Shown: positions 50,000 to 58,914 of the stretch, piece by piece
How positions within the stretch are numbered: the stretch's first letter is position 1
How the letters are laid out: each line of letters starts with the position of its first letter
Assembly: GCF_016741875.1 (NCBI RefSeq)
Contig: NZ_JAERRF010000013.1
Location: 62,001 to 126,000, forward strand
Reading direction: 5' to 3'
Length of the DNA: 64,000 nt
Source of the DNA: Streptomyces coffeae
Lineage (GTDB): Bacteria; Actinomycetota; Actinomycetes; Streptomycetales; Streptomycetaceae
Made by a program: the position numbers and the translations under genes
The notes under the pieces: generated by a model
Database searches by the model: none
Told to the model about the DNA's origin: nothing
What the model saw: the letters and a program-made list of their open reading frames with translations, nothing else

Positions 50000-51742
50000 G
50001 TGCTCGACCATCTGATCAAGGGCGCCACCGTGGCGGACGGCACGGGCGCGCCGTCCCGCACCGCCGATGTCGGCCTCCGTGACGGGAGGATCGTCGCCGT
50101 CGGCGAGCCCGGGTCCGTCACGGAGCCCGCCCGGTCCACCGAGGACGCGACCGGGCTGGTGCTCACGCCCGGGTTCGTCGACCCGCACACCCACTACGAT
50201 GCCCAGCTCTTCTGGGACCCCTACGCCACCCCGTCCATGAACCACGGGGTGACCACCGTGGTCGGCGGCAACTGCGGCTTCACCCTGGCGCCGCTCAACC
50301 CCGAGCGCCCCGGCGACGCCGACTACACCCGACGGATGATGAGCCGGGTCGAGGGGATGTCACTGGTCGCGCTGGAGCAGGGCGCGCCCTGGGACTGGCA
50401 CGGCTTCGGTGAGTACCTCGACGCGCTGGAGGGTCGTACTGCCGTCAACGCGGGCTTCATGGTGGGGCACTGCGCCCTGCGCCGCCATGTGATGGGCGCC
50501 GACGCGATCGGCGGCCAACCCACCGCGGCCCAGCTGGAGGCGATGCTGCGGCTGTTCCACGAGGCGATGGACGCGGGGGCGTGGGGTCTGTCCACCACCC
50601 AGTCCTCCACCCACGCGGACGGAGACGGCGAGCCGGTCGCCTCCCGGCACGCCCGGCCCGAGGAGCTGATCGCGCTCTCCCGGGCCGTCGCCGACCACGA
50701 GGGGACACAGATCGAGGCGATCGTCGCGGGCTGTCTGGACCGGTTCGCGGACGAGGAGATCGATCTGCTGGTGGAGATGAGCGCCGCCGCCGGACGCCCG
50801 CTCAACTGGAACGTCCTGACCATCGACGCGGCCGTTCCGGAGCGGGTGCCGCGCCAGCTGACGGCCAGTGAACGCGCCCGCAAGGCGGGCGGCCGGATCG
50901 TCGCGCTCACCATGCCGATCCTCACCCCCATGAACATGTCCCTCGGCACCTTCTGCGCGCTCAACCTCATCCCCGGCTGGGGCGACCTCCTCGGGCTGCC
51001 GGTCGCCGAGCGGATCGCGAAGCTCCGCGACCCCGCCGTACGGGAGGAGATGCTGCGCCGCGCCCGGAGCCCCGAGGCCGGGGTCTTCAAGCGGCTGGCC
51101 GACTTCGAGCGCTATGTCATCGGCGACACCTACAGCGAGGCCAACGCCGGGCTCACCGGACGGGTCGTCCGCGACATCGCCGCCGAGCGCGGACAGGACG
51201 CCTTCGGCGCTCTGGTGGAGATCTGCGCCGCCGACGGACTGCGCACCGTGCTGTGGCCGATGCCGAGCGACAACGACCCGGCCAGCTGGGAGCTGCGGCG
51301 GCAGACCTGGGAGCACGAGGACGTCATGCTCGGCGGCTCGGACGCCGGGGCGCATCTGGACCGGATGTGCGGCGCCCCGTACACCACCCGCTTCCTCGGC
51401 GACTGTCTGCGCGGCCGGAAGCTGGTCGGTCTGGAGCGGGCGGTACGGATGCTGACCGACGACCCGGCGCGGCTGTTCGGACTGCGGGACCGCGGCCGGA
51501 TCGCCGAGGGTTACCACGCCGACCTGGTGCTCCTCGATCCGGAGCGGATCGACGCGGGCCAGGCCACCCTGGTCCATGACCTGCCCGGCGACAGCCCGCG
51601 GCTGGACTCGCGGGCGGTGGGCGTGGTGAGCGTCCGGGTGGGCGGGGTGGAGACCCTCCGGGACGACGAGATCACCGGCGCCGTGCCGGGGAAGGTCCTG
51701 CGCTCCGGCCGCGACACCGAGACGGTGAGCACGAGGGCCTGA
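50000..51742 (+). CDS. N-acyl-D-amino-acid deacylase-family amidohydrolase
   Basis: 580-residue amidohydrolase with a composite beta-sandwich and TIM barrel. The metal-binding HTH is in DPHTHYDAQLFWDP at residues 63-65; NCGFTLAP and the catalytic Asp in GGSDAGAHLD near residue 448 match the D-aminoacylase/dihydroorotase-like group. In catabolic clusters such proteins often hydrolyse cyclic amides or esters other than D-amino acids, so the substrate is open. GTG start with GAAGGGA upstream. Likely cotranscribed with the LLM gene under operator copy 12. Confidence 0.87.
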   Translation: MLDHLIKGATVADGTGAPSRTADVGLRDGRIVAVGEPGSVTEPARSTEDATGLVLTPGFVDPHTHYDAQLFWDPYATPSMNHGVTTVVGGNCGFTLAPLNPERPGDADYTRRMMSRVEGMSLVALEQGAPWDWHGFGEYLDALEGRTAVNAGFMVGHCALRRHVMGADAIGGQPTAAQLEAMLRLFHEAMDAGAWGLSTTQSSTHADGDGEPVASRHARPEELIALSRAVADHEGTQIEAIVAGCLDRFADEEIDLLVEMSAAAGRPLNWNVLTIDAAVPERVPRQLTASERARKAGGRIVALTMPILTPMNMSLGTFCALNLIPGWGDLLGLPVAERIAKLRDPAVREEMLRRARSPEAGVFKRLADFERYVIGDTYSEANAGLTGRVVRDIAAERGQDAFGALVEICAADGLRTVLWPMPSDNDPASWELRRQTWEHEDVMLGGSDAGAHLDRMCGAPYTTRFLGDCLRGRKLVGLERAVRMLTDDPARLFGLRDRGRIAEGYHADLVLLDPERIDAGQATLVHDLPGDSPRLDSRAVGVVSVRVGGVETLRDDEITGAVPGKVLRSGRDTETVSTRA

Positions 51743-51752
51743 GCCGCTGCGA

Positions 51753-52280
51753 CGCGTCGCCCTGGTCGCGGGCGCATCCCACGGCATCGGCCCGTCCGTG
51801 GCGCAGACGCAGGCGCAGGCGCCGGCGACCGTCGGCACGGCGGGGTGCGTCATGGCGCGGGGCGCGGCCGAACTGACCTCCGCCCTACGCCGCCTGGGCC
51901 CGCACGCCATCGCCTGCCCGGGCGACGTGGCGGGTCCGGCGCACCTGGAAGAGGGCGTGGCAGGTACGGTCGCGGAATTCGGCCGCCTCGACATCGTCGG
52001 CAGCAACGCCGCGATCAGCGCCCCGCTCGGCCGTTGATCGACGCCGCCCCGCTCGCCCGGCGCACGGGCCTTCACGGTCACCGTGGAGCCCCGCTCCGGC
52101 TGACCCAGGCGGCCTGGCGCGCCTGGATGCGCGACCACGGGGCGCGATCGTCAGTATCTGCACCGGGGCACCCAACCGGGGGCACCCATGGCGTCGGCTC
52201 CGGCGTCGGCGCCTACGGCGCCGGCAAGACCGCCCTCTTCCGCCTCACCCGCCGGCTCGCCGCCCCGCGGGGACGGACTG
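51753..52280 (+). pseudogene. Decayed short-chain dehydrogenase
   Basis: Remnants of an SDR in order but in different frames: RVALVAGASHGIG (cofactor motif), then GDVAGPAHLEEGVAGTVAEFGRLDIV with NAAIS, a stop at 52035, and after a frameshift the active-site-like GAYGAGKTALFRLTRRLA near 52215-52270. No ribosome binding site and no continuous frame. It follows the deacylase-family gene and may be the lost last gene of that operon. Confidence 0.75.
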
Positions 52281-52571
52281 CGGGACCTGGCCCGGGTGCG
52301 GTTGGGCTGGGCGGGCGAATCCGCCCCGCCGCTCGGGCTGGAGTCCCCTCCCCGCCCCACCGCACGCCCAGCCGATGTTCGGCATCGGAGACGTGACCGT
52401 CCCGGCGGCGTCCTGCGTGCGACCGTTCCGTTCCGACCTGCGCGCGCAGCTCTCCGCATTAGGCTCATCGAATGATTCATCAGATAAATACCAGGATTTG
52501 CGTGGAAAACAGCACAAGATGAGGGCACCTTTCCGGGAGATTGCCCGGTTCGATTCCCAAAGGAGTATGGA

Positions 52572-53183
52572 ATGCGTCCTCAAAGCAGGGCCGCATCGCC
52601 GCGGGTGCGGTGTTCATGGCGGTCCAGACGGCTGGCGCTCGGCGGCCTCACCTCACTGACCGCCGTCTCGCTGGTAGGTGTACTGGGTGCCCTACCCGCC
52701 GAGGCGCAAAGCCCAGGAGCGAAAGCGCAGTCGGCTTCGACCGTCGTGTCCGCTGACCGTGCCTTCTCCTTGGATGACCCCGACCCTGTCGCTGACGCCG
52801 GCAAACCCAAGCCGAAGCCGCCGCGGCCGGGGGCCAACGGGTGCTTCGACATCGACACCGTTCGTCAGGAAGCCGCCGGCGGTGGGGGCTTCTACGCAGC
52901 CGTCAGTTTCGGAATCCCCTACGTCGGGGACGAGTCCGGTCCCGGCGGGGACATCGACTGGGACGACCTCACCGACGAGGGGGGCGATGTACCCGTGGGC
53001 GCCTGCGGTGTCTCCATTGACGTCGGCCCGGGTGGCCCCGGCAGTGACATTTTCATCGACGTGATCACCACGTCGGGGACCGTGCACGGCATTACCTGCG
53101 ACCGCACGGGGGCGGTGATCACGTCCTGCGGCACCTGGGTTCAGCGCGAGACCCCGACGCCCGGGGACACGTTGACACCGTAA
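52572..53183 (+). CDS. Secreted protein of unknown function
   Basis: 203 residues with an N-terminal Sec- or Tat-like signal (RRLALGGLTSLTAVSLVGVL, cleavage near AEA at residue 45), a Pro/Lys linker (KPKPKPPRPG) and a Gly/Asp-rich mature domain. Four Cys residues in the mature part (GCF, ACG, TCD, SCG) could form two disulfides. AAAGGAG lies six bases before the ATG. The upstream 130 bases are clearly richer in A and T than the surroundings, which suggests a different origin from the neighbours. No family recognised. Confidence 0.78.
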   Translation: MRPQSRAASPRVRCSWRSRRLALGGLTSLTAVSLVGVLGALPAEAQSPGAKAQSASTVVSADRAFSLDDPDPVADAGKPKPKPPRPGANGCFDIDTVRQEAAGGGGFYAAVSFGIPYVGDESGPGGDIDWDDLTDEGGDVPVGACGVSIDVGPGGPGSDIFIDVITTSGTVHGITCDRTGAVITSCGTWVQRETPTPGDTLTP

Positions 53184-53263
53184 GTCGTGCCCGCACTCTC
53201 CGGACCCGTGACGCGGGGCGGCAGGCAAGGCCCGGCTGCCCCGCGTTGAGCGGACGACTCTCG

Positions 53264-54787
53264 TCAGTGGCCGCGCTCGCCGAGCCAGATGGGGTTGGTC
53301 ATGGCCGCCATCCGCCCGGGTATACCGGACGCTCCGCCGTCGGTCGGGGCGTGGCGCACCTCGGCGCGTACATAGGCGGCGTACGAGGGTGTGGTGCGCC
53401 ACTCCGCCGTGCCCGCCCCGGAACCCGGCAGCGCCGTCCCGTACAGCTGGCCCTGGTCGGTGATGAACCGCACCGAGCAGTCCGGCCCGGCGCCCGAGAC
53501 CTTCAGCCGGACCGTGACCTCCTCCGCGCGGTCCACCGCCAGCCGCTCGCCGATGCCGGCGTGCCGACCGCGACCGCCGACCGCCTCGAAGGCCAGATCG
53601 ATCGCGGAGGACTCGGCGATCCAGCTGCGGCCCTTGCGGATGCCCTCCTGGATCGCGGTGCGGGACAGCTCCTCGGCGAGCACGACCGTCTGCGGGAGTC
53701 CGACGACCTGCGGCTCGCGGTGGGCGTCGCTGTTGCCCATCGCCGGGAGCCAGCGGCCGTCGCCCCGGGCCGCGGCCACCAGGGTGTTGTCCCACTCGGC
53801 GATCGAGACCTCGTCGTCCGGGGTGAAGTCCGCGTTCCACACCTCGACCGCGTCCGCGTCGTTGAAGCCGAACTTCCAGTTGCAGCCGACACAGGTGCCG
53901 TGCGGATGCGCGGGGACGACGAGACCGCCCGCCTGGCGGATCTTGCGGGCGTAGCGCCCGAAGGCGTTGTCCCGCGCGCGGTAGCGCCAGTCGATGAAGA
54001 CACCGGGATCGGTTCCGAGGGCCACCACATGGCCATTGCGGGTGGTGACCTCCTCACCGGTGAGGATCAGTAGGTCATCGCCCCACAGCCCGTCCCACGC
54101 GCCGTGCCCGGACGTGGTGTTGTGCTCGGTGGTGGTGATGAAGTCGAGCCCGGCGGCGCGGGCCGCGGCGGCCACCTCGGCGGGGGTGCGCTTGCCGTCG
54201 GAGTGCACCGTGTGCAGATGGCAGTCGCCCCGGTACCAGGCCCGGCCGCGCCCCTTGGCCCGCTGGGGCGGATAGACCGGCTTGGGGGTCTCACCCGGCT
54301 CGCCGAACCGCAGGGTGACGGTGACCTTGTAGTTCAGGCCCTGCGGCGCGACCGTGTACGGCCCCAGCACCACATGCCAGGTGCCCGCCCGCACCGGCCC
54401 GGCCAGATACGCCGGTGTCGCCTTCTCGGCGCTGATCGCGAACTCCGTACGCGCCCCGCCCGACCAGCCGCGGAAGCCGCGCCCGCCCAGATCGGTGCCG
54501 CGCTCGTCGAAGATGCCGATGTCACAGGCGTTTCCCTGGGTCCCGGCCGGGACCGTCGGCTTGTCGTAGCTGTAGTACACGGCGATCTCGCGGACCCCGC
54601 CGGGCACCTCGACCGGCAGATAGACGAAGTCCGGTGAGCCGGTGGGCAGATGGCCGGAGACGGTTCGCGTCTTCTCCCCGCCACCGTCGTCCCGCTCATC
54701 GGCCTGTGCGAACGTCACGGGATCGAGCGTGAGCGCCCCCGCCGCGCCCGCAAGCGCGGAGAGCCTCAGTACGTCGCGTCGCTGCAT
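53264..54787 (-). CDS. Tat-exported PHP-domain metal hydrolase (CehA/McbA family)
   Basis: 507 residues starting MQRRDVLRLSALAGAAGAL, a Tat signal. An N-terminal beta-sandwich (about residues 45-170) is followed by a PHP domain: GDCHLHTVHSDGKRTP (metal ligands), TTEHNTTSGHG, PAHPHG and GNSDAHREP. CehA/McbA-type enzymes hydrolyse esters such as carbaryl; the true substrate here is unknown but should be outside the cell. GGTGGGGG lies upstream of ATG 54787. Divergent from the LLM gene, with a long hairpin in the gap. Confidence 0.87.
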   Translation of the reverse strand: MQRRDVLRLSALAGAAGALTLDPVTFAQADERDDGGGEKTRTVSGHLPTGSPDFVYLPVEVPGGVREIAVYYSYDKPTVPAGTQGNACDIGIFDERGTDLGGRGFRGWSGGARTEFAISAEKATPAYLAGPVRAGTWHVVLGPYTVAPQGLNYKVTVTLRFGEPGETPKPVYPPQRAKGRGRAWYRGDCHLHTVHSDGKRTPAEVAAAARAAGLDFITTTEHNTTSGHGAWDGLWGDDLLILTGEEVTTRNGHVVALGTDPGVFIDWRYRARDNAFGRYARKIRQAGGLVVPAHPHGTCVGCNWKFGFNDADAVEVWNADFTPDDEVSIAEWDNTLVAAARGDGRWLPAMGNSDAHREPQVVGLPQTVVLAEELSRTAIQEGIRKGRSWIAESSAIDLAFEAVGGRGRHAGIGERLAVDRAEEVTVRLKVSGAGPDCSVRFITDQGQLYGTALPGSGAGTAEWRTTPSYAAYVRAEVRHAPTDGGASGIPGRMAAMTNPIWLGERGH

Positions 54788-54877
54788 GCGTGCCCCCACC
54801 GTCGTCGCCCCCACCGTCGAATGTGCCCGCCATCGAACGTGCCGTGCAGTGCCGTGCAGTGCAGAGTGCTGTGCCGT

Positions 54878-54909
54878 GTCACGCGGGTGCCGTCCGACAC
54901 CCGCGTGAC
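54878..54909. promoter_or_regulatory. Long inverted repeat in a divergent promoter region
   Basis: Perfect 12-bp arms (GTCACGCGGGTG / CACCCGCGTGAC) around an 8-base centre, 91 bases before the PHP gene and 106 before the LLM gene. A partial third arm (GTGGGTGAC) follows. It may be an operator for a dimeric regulator of both genes. Just beside it GTGCCGTGCA repeats directly. Confidence 0.5.
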
Positions 54910-55014
54910 ACCGTTGTACGCGTGGGTGACTCCCACGGAAAGCCCTGTGGATAACTCCATGGCGGCGGGGGAACATACGCGCAGCCCCACCGGCCCACGC
55001 GGAGGTGCAGCCCC

Positions 55015-55890
55015 ATGCGCATCGCGACCACCGTCTTCCTCACCGATGAATCCGTCCGCCCCGCCCGGCTCGCCCAGGAGTTGGAGCAGCGCGGCTTCGC
55101 CGGGCTCTATCTGCCCGAGCACACCCACATCCCCGTCAGCCGCGACACCCCCGCCCCGATGGGCGAGCCGCTGCCGCGTCAGTACGGCCGCACCCTTGAC
55201 CCGTTCGTGGCGCTCGCGCAGGCCGCCGCGGTCACCGAACAGCTCGGCGTCGGCACCGGTATCACCCTCGTCGCCCAGCACGACCCCGTCAGCCTCGCGA
55301 AGCGTGTGGCCTCCCTCGACCATCTGTCCGACGGCCGCCTCACCTTCGGCATCGGCTACGGCTGGAACGTCGAGGAGGCGGCCGACCACAACGTCTCCTG
55401 GTCCGACCGCCGCGATCTCGTCCAGGACCGGATGGCGCTGATGCGTGCCCTGTGGACCCCGGAGCCCACCGCCTACCAGGGCCGGTTCGGATCGGTGCGG
55501 GCCAGCCTCGCGCACCCCAAACCGGCTCGGCGGCGCTCCCCGGCCGACCCGCTCACCGGCCCCCGCACCCTGATCGGCGGGGCGGCCGGGCCGAAGCTGT
55601 TCGCCCACATCGCCGCGTACGCGGACGGCTGGATGCCCACCGGGGGACGCGGTCTGACGGAGGCGATCCCCGCACTGCGCCGGGTGTGGGAGGAGGCGGG
55701 CCGGGACCCCGCGGCGCTGGAGGTGGTGCCGTACGCGGTGCTGCCCTCGCCCGGAAAGCTGGCCCACTACGCCGACCTCGGTATCGAGGAGGTCGTCGTC
55801 CAGCTCCCGGCCGCCGAACCCGGGACGTCCGGGGCGGCCGACGGCGCCGAGATCCTGCGCACCCTCGACGATTACGCGCAGTACCTGTGA
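55015..55890 (+). CDS. F420-dependent LLM-class oxidoreductase
   Basis: 291-residue luciferase-like protein of the F420 type: RGFAGLYLPEHTHIPVSRDT, GTGITLVAQHDPVSLAKRVA, LDHLSDGRLTFGIGYGWNVE and GGAAGPKLFAHIAAYADGW. The Gly-rich YGWNVEE loop and EHTHIP are characteristic of TIGR03619-like F420 enzymes. It is placed 135 bases before fbiC, which makes the F420 precursor. GGAGG precedes the ATG. It has no copy of the catabolic operator, so it is probably not in that regulon. Confidence 0.88.
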   Translation: MRIATTVFLTDESVRPARLAQELEQRGFAGLYLPEHTHIPVSRDTPAPMGEPLPRQYGRTLDPFVALAQAAAVTEQLGVGTGITLVAQHDPVSLAKRVASLDHLSDGRLTFGIGYGWNVEEAADHNVSWSDRRDLVQDRMALMRALWTPEPTAYQGRFGSVRASLAHPKPARRRSPADPLTGPRTLIGGAAGPKLFAHIAAYADGWMPTGGRGLTEAIPALRRVWEEAGRDPAALEVVPYAVLPSPGKLAHYADLGIEEVVVQLPAAEPGTSGAADGAEILRTLDDYAQYL

Positions 55891-56012
55891 CCCGCGCGGT
55901 CGATGCCCCGCCCCGCCCGCCGTCCCGTATTCCCGCAAGCCCGCCTGAACCGCCGTGATCAGATCCACAAAACCGCAGGCCCGGGCACTCTGGTGGTGTT
56001 CCGCACCACTCG

Positions 56013-56018
56013 TATCCT
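56013..56018 (+). promoter_or_regulatory. Predicted -10 element of a leaderless fbiC transcript
   Basis: TATCCT ends seven bases before the A of the fbiC ATG, the distance expected if transcription starts at the start codon. The nearby GGAGG touches the ATG and is too close to act as a ribosome binding site. An inverted repeat GTGGTG-N5-CACCAC lies just upstream, where the -35 should be. Confidence 0.4.
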
Positions 56019-56024
56019 CGGAGG

Positions 56025-58628
56025 ATGACCACGAGCGCGCAGGGAACCCCATCGCCCGCCCCGAACGGCCCCACCGCCAACGCGATGCGCCGCGCGCTCA
56101 AACGGGCCCGTGACGGCGTGGCGCTGGACACCGCCGAGGCGGCGGTGCTGCTCCAGGCGCGCGGTGACGATCTGAAGGACCTCACGGCCTCCGCCGCCCG
56201 GGTCCGTGACGCCGGACTGGAGGCCGCGGGCCGCCCCGGGATCATCACCTACTCGCGCAGCGTCTTCATCCCGCTCACCCGGCTGTGCCGGGACAAGTGC
56301 CACTACTGCACCTTCGCCACGGTTCCCGGCAAGCTGCGCCGCGCGGGCCACGGGATGTTCATGTCGCCCGACGAGGTGCTCACCATCGCCCGCCGCGGCG
56401 CCGAACTCGGCTGCAAGGAAGCGCTGATCACCCTCGGCGACCGCCCCGAGGACCGCTGGCCCGAGGCGCGCGAGTGGCTGGAGGCCGAGGGCTACGACGA
56501 CACCATCGCGTACGTACGGGCCATGGCCATCCGCATCCTGGAGGAGACCGGGCTGCTGCCCCACCTCAACCCCGGCGCGATGACCTGGACCGACTTCCAG
56601 CGGCTCAAGCCGGTCGCGCCCTCCATGGGGATGATGCTGGAGACCACCGCCGAGCGGCTGTGGAGCGAGCCGGGGGGCCCGCACTACGGCTCGCCCGACA
56701 AGGAGCCCGCCGTGCGGGTGCGGGTCCTGGAGGATGCCGGGCGCAGCTCCGTTCCCTTCACCAGCGGACTGCTGATCGGTATCGGCGAGACCCCTGAGGA
56801 GCGCGCGGAGTCGCTGTTCGCGCTGCGCCGGGTCTCCCGCGCGTACCACGGCATCCAGGAAGTCATCATCCAGAACTTCCGCGCCAAACCGGACACCGCG
56901 ATGCGCGGGATGCCCGACGCCGAACTGGCCGATCTGGTGGCCACGGTCGCGGTCGCCCGTCACATCCTGGGCCCCTCCGCCTGCATCCAGGCGCCGCCCA
57001 ACCTGGTCGACGCGGAGTATGAACAGCTCATCGGCGCCGGGATCGACGACTGGGGCGGCGTCTCCCCGCTCACCCCGGACCACGTCAACCCGGAGCGCCC
57101 CTGGCCCCAGCTGGACGAGCTGGCCGAGCGCTCCGCCGCCGCGGGCTTCGCGCTGCGCGAGCGGCTCGCCGTCTACCCCGAGTACATCCAGCGCGGTGAA
57201 CCCTGGCTGGACCCGCGGCTGCTGCCCCATGTCCGGGCACTCGCCGACCCGGACACCGGGCTGGCCCGCGAGGACGTCCTCCCGGCCGGGCTGCCCTGGC
57301 AGGAGCCCGAGGAGGCGTTCACCTCCTCCGGCCGCACCGATCTGCACCACTCCATCGACACCGAGGGCCGCACCGGCGACCGCCGTGAGGACTTCGACGA
57401 GGTGTACGGCGACTGGGAGGCACTGCGCGAGGCGGCGGCCCCGGGCATGGTCCCCTCCCGGATCGACGCCGACCTCAAGTCCGCTCTCGCGCGGGCCGCC
57501 GACGACCCGACCCGGCTGACCGACCCCGAGGCGCTGGCCCTGCTGCACGCCGACGGACCGGCGCTGGACGCGCTCTGCCGGATCGCGGACGATCTGCGCC
57601 GGGCGACCGTCGGTGACGACGTCACCTACATCGTCACCCGGAACATCAACTTCACCAACGTCTGCTACACCGGCTGCCGCTTCTGCGCCTTCGCTCAGCG
57701 CCGCACGGACGCCGACGCCTACACCCTCTCCCTGACCCAGGTCGCCGACCGCGCCCAACAGGCGTGGGACGTGGGCGCGGTGGAGGTCTGCATGCAGGGC
57801 GGTATCCACCCGGACCTGCCCGGTACCGCCTACTTCGACATCGCCCGCGCGGTGAAGGAACGCGTGCCCGGGATGCATGTGCACGCCTTCTCCCCGATGG
57901 AGGTCGTCAACGGCGCGACCCGCACCGGACTGTCCATCCGTGAGTGGCTGACCGCCGCGAAGGAGGCCGGGCTCGACTCCATCCCCGGCACCGCCGCCGA
58001 GATCCTGGACGACGAGGTGCGCTGGGTCCTCACCAAGGGCAAGCTGCCGACCGCCACCTGGGTCGAGGTCATCAAGACCGCCCACGAACTGGGCATCCGC
58101 TCGTCCTCGACGATGATGTACGGCCATGTGGACCAGCCGCGCCACTGGCTGGGCCACCTCCGGCTGCTCGCCTCCATCCAGCAGGAGACGGGCGGTTTCA
58201 CCGAGTTCGTCACCCTGCCGTTCATCCACACCAACGCCCCGGTCTATCTCGCGGGCATCGCCCGCCCCGGCCCCACCACCCGCGACAACCGCGCGGTCAC
58301 CGCCATGGCCCGGATCCTGCTGCACCCCCATATCCCCAACATCCAGACAAGCTGGGTCAAACTCGGCACCGACGGTGCCGCCGAGATGCTTCGCTCCGGC
58401 GCCAATGACCTGGGCGGCACCCTCATGGAGGAGACCATCTCCCGGATGGCGGGCTCCTCCTACGGCTCCTACCGTTCCATCCAGGACCTGATCGCCATCG
58501 CCGACCTGGCCGGCCGCCCCGCCCGCCCGCGCACCACGTCCTACGGCCCGGTCTCCGACGAACGCCAGGCCGCCGCCTTGGCCTCGGACGGCCATCTGCC
58601 GGAGCTGCTGCCGGTGCTGGGGGACTGA
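56025..58628 (+). CDS. fbiC: FO synthase (7,8-didemethyl-8-hydroxy-5-deazariboflavin synthase), CofG-CofH fusion
   Basis: 867-residue bifunctional radical-SAM enzyme that joins tyrosine and a ribityl-diaminouracil to make FO, the chromophore of coenzyme F420. The CofG half carries CRDKCHYC (Cys88, 92, 95) and the CofH half CYTGCRFC (Cys547, 551, 554), each binding a 4Fe-4S cluster. Two full radical-SAM barrels with a linker at about residues 400-480 match the fused actinobacterial form. Both clusters' cysteines are intact, so the enzyme should be active. F420-using candidates in the window are the proteins at 27058, 46947 and 55015. Confidence 0.97.
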   Translation: MTTSAQGTPSPAPNGPTANAMRRALKRARDGVALDTAEAAVLLQARGDDLKDLTASAARVRDAGLEAAGRPGIITYSRSVFIPLTRLCRDKCHYCTFATVPGKLRRAGHGMFMSPDEVLTIARRGAELGCKEALITLGDRPEDRWPEAREWLEAEGYDDTIAYVRAMAIRILEETGLLPHLNPGAMTWTDFQRLKPVAPSMGMMLETTAERLWSEPGGPHYGSPDKEPAVRVRVLEDAGRSSVPFTSGLLIGIGETPEERAESLFALRRVSRAYHGIQEVIIQNFRAKPDTAMRGMPDAELADLVATVAVARHILGPSACIQAPPNLVDAEYEQLIGAGIDDWGGVSPLTPDHVNPERPWPQLDELAERSAAAGFALRERLAVYPEYIQRGEPWLDPRLLPHVRALADPDTGLAREDVLPAGLPWQEPEEAFTSSGRTDLHHSIDTEGRTGDRREDFDEVYGDWEALREAAAPGMVPSRIDADLKSALARAADDPTRLTDPEALALLHADGPALDALCRIADDLRRATVGDDVTYIVTRNINFTNVCYTGCRFCAFAQRRTDADAYTLSLTQVADRAQQAWDVGAVEVCMQGGIHPDLPGTAYFDIARAVKERVPGMHVHAFSPMEVVNGATRTGLSIREWLTAAKEAGLDSIPGTAAEILDDEVRWVLTKGKLPTATWVEVIKTAHELGIRSSSTMMYGHVDQPRHWLGHLRLLASIQQETGGFTEFVTLPFIHTNAPVYLAGIARPGPTTRDNRAVTAMARILLHPHIPNIQTSWVKLGTDGAAEMLRSGANDLGGTLMEETISRMAGSSYGSYRSIQDLIAIADLAGRPARPRTTSYGPVSDERQAAALASDGHLPELLPVLGD

Positions 58629-58657
58629 GGTCCTGCCGCTGTCAGCCGCCCGGCCGG

Positions 58658-58914
58658 TCAGCGGGGGTCGTACCCCGTCAGCTCGTCCTCGGCCAGTTCA
58701 CGGCGGTCCTCCTCGCCGAGGAAGGGGATCACCGCGCCGCAGTCCCGGCAGGCGCGGGCGTACTCGGCGTGGAAGGTGGGACGGGGGCGCAGGCCGCCCC
58801 GGCGGGGAAGCGCAGCCGGAGTCTGCCGTGCCGGCCGTCATCGGACCTGAGCTCGGCGATCGGGCTCAACCGGCCCGACCCGCACACTCCGCATCGCAGT
58901 ACCCCGTCAGCCAT
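58658..58914 (-). pseudogene. Frameshifted zinc-ribbon protein gene
   Basis: Starting MADGVLRCGVCGSGRL, the frame is sound for about 36 codons and then continues in the next frame as LRPRPTFHAEYARACRDCGA through to a stop at 58658. Restoring one C in a run of four (GGGG at about 58803-58806 on the plus strand) joins the two parts into an 85-residue protein with paired CGVCG and CRDCG motifs, a zinc ribbon. The gene may be broken, or the assembly may have lost one base in a homopolymer. Function unknown. Confidence 0.7.

Noticed and set aside
2423..51742. Calling the cluster a sterol degradation locus
   Set aside because: FadD3-like, Ltp/DUF35 and paired dehydrogenases fit, but KstD, KshA/B, HsaC, HsaD, MaoC hydratase and Mce transport genes are absent.
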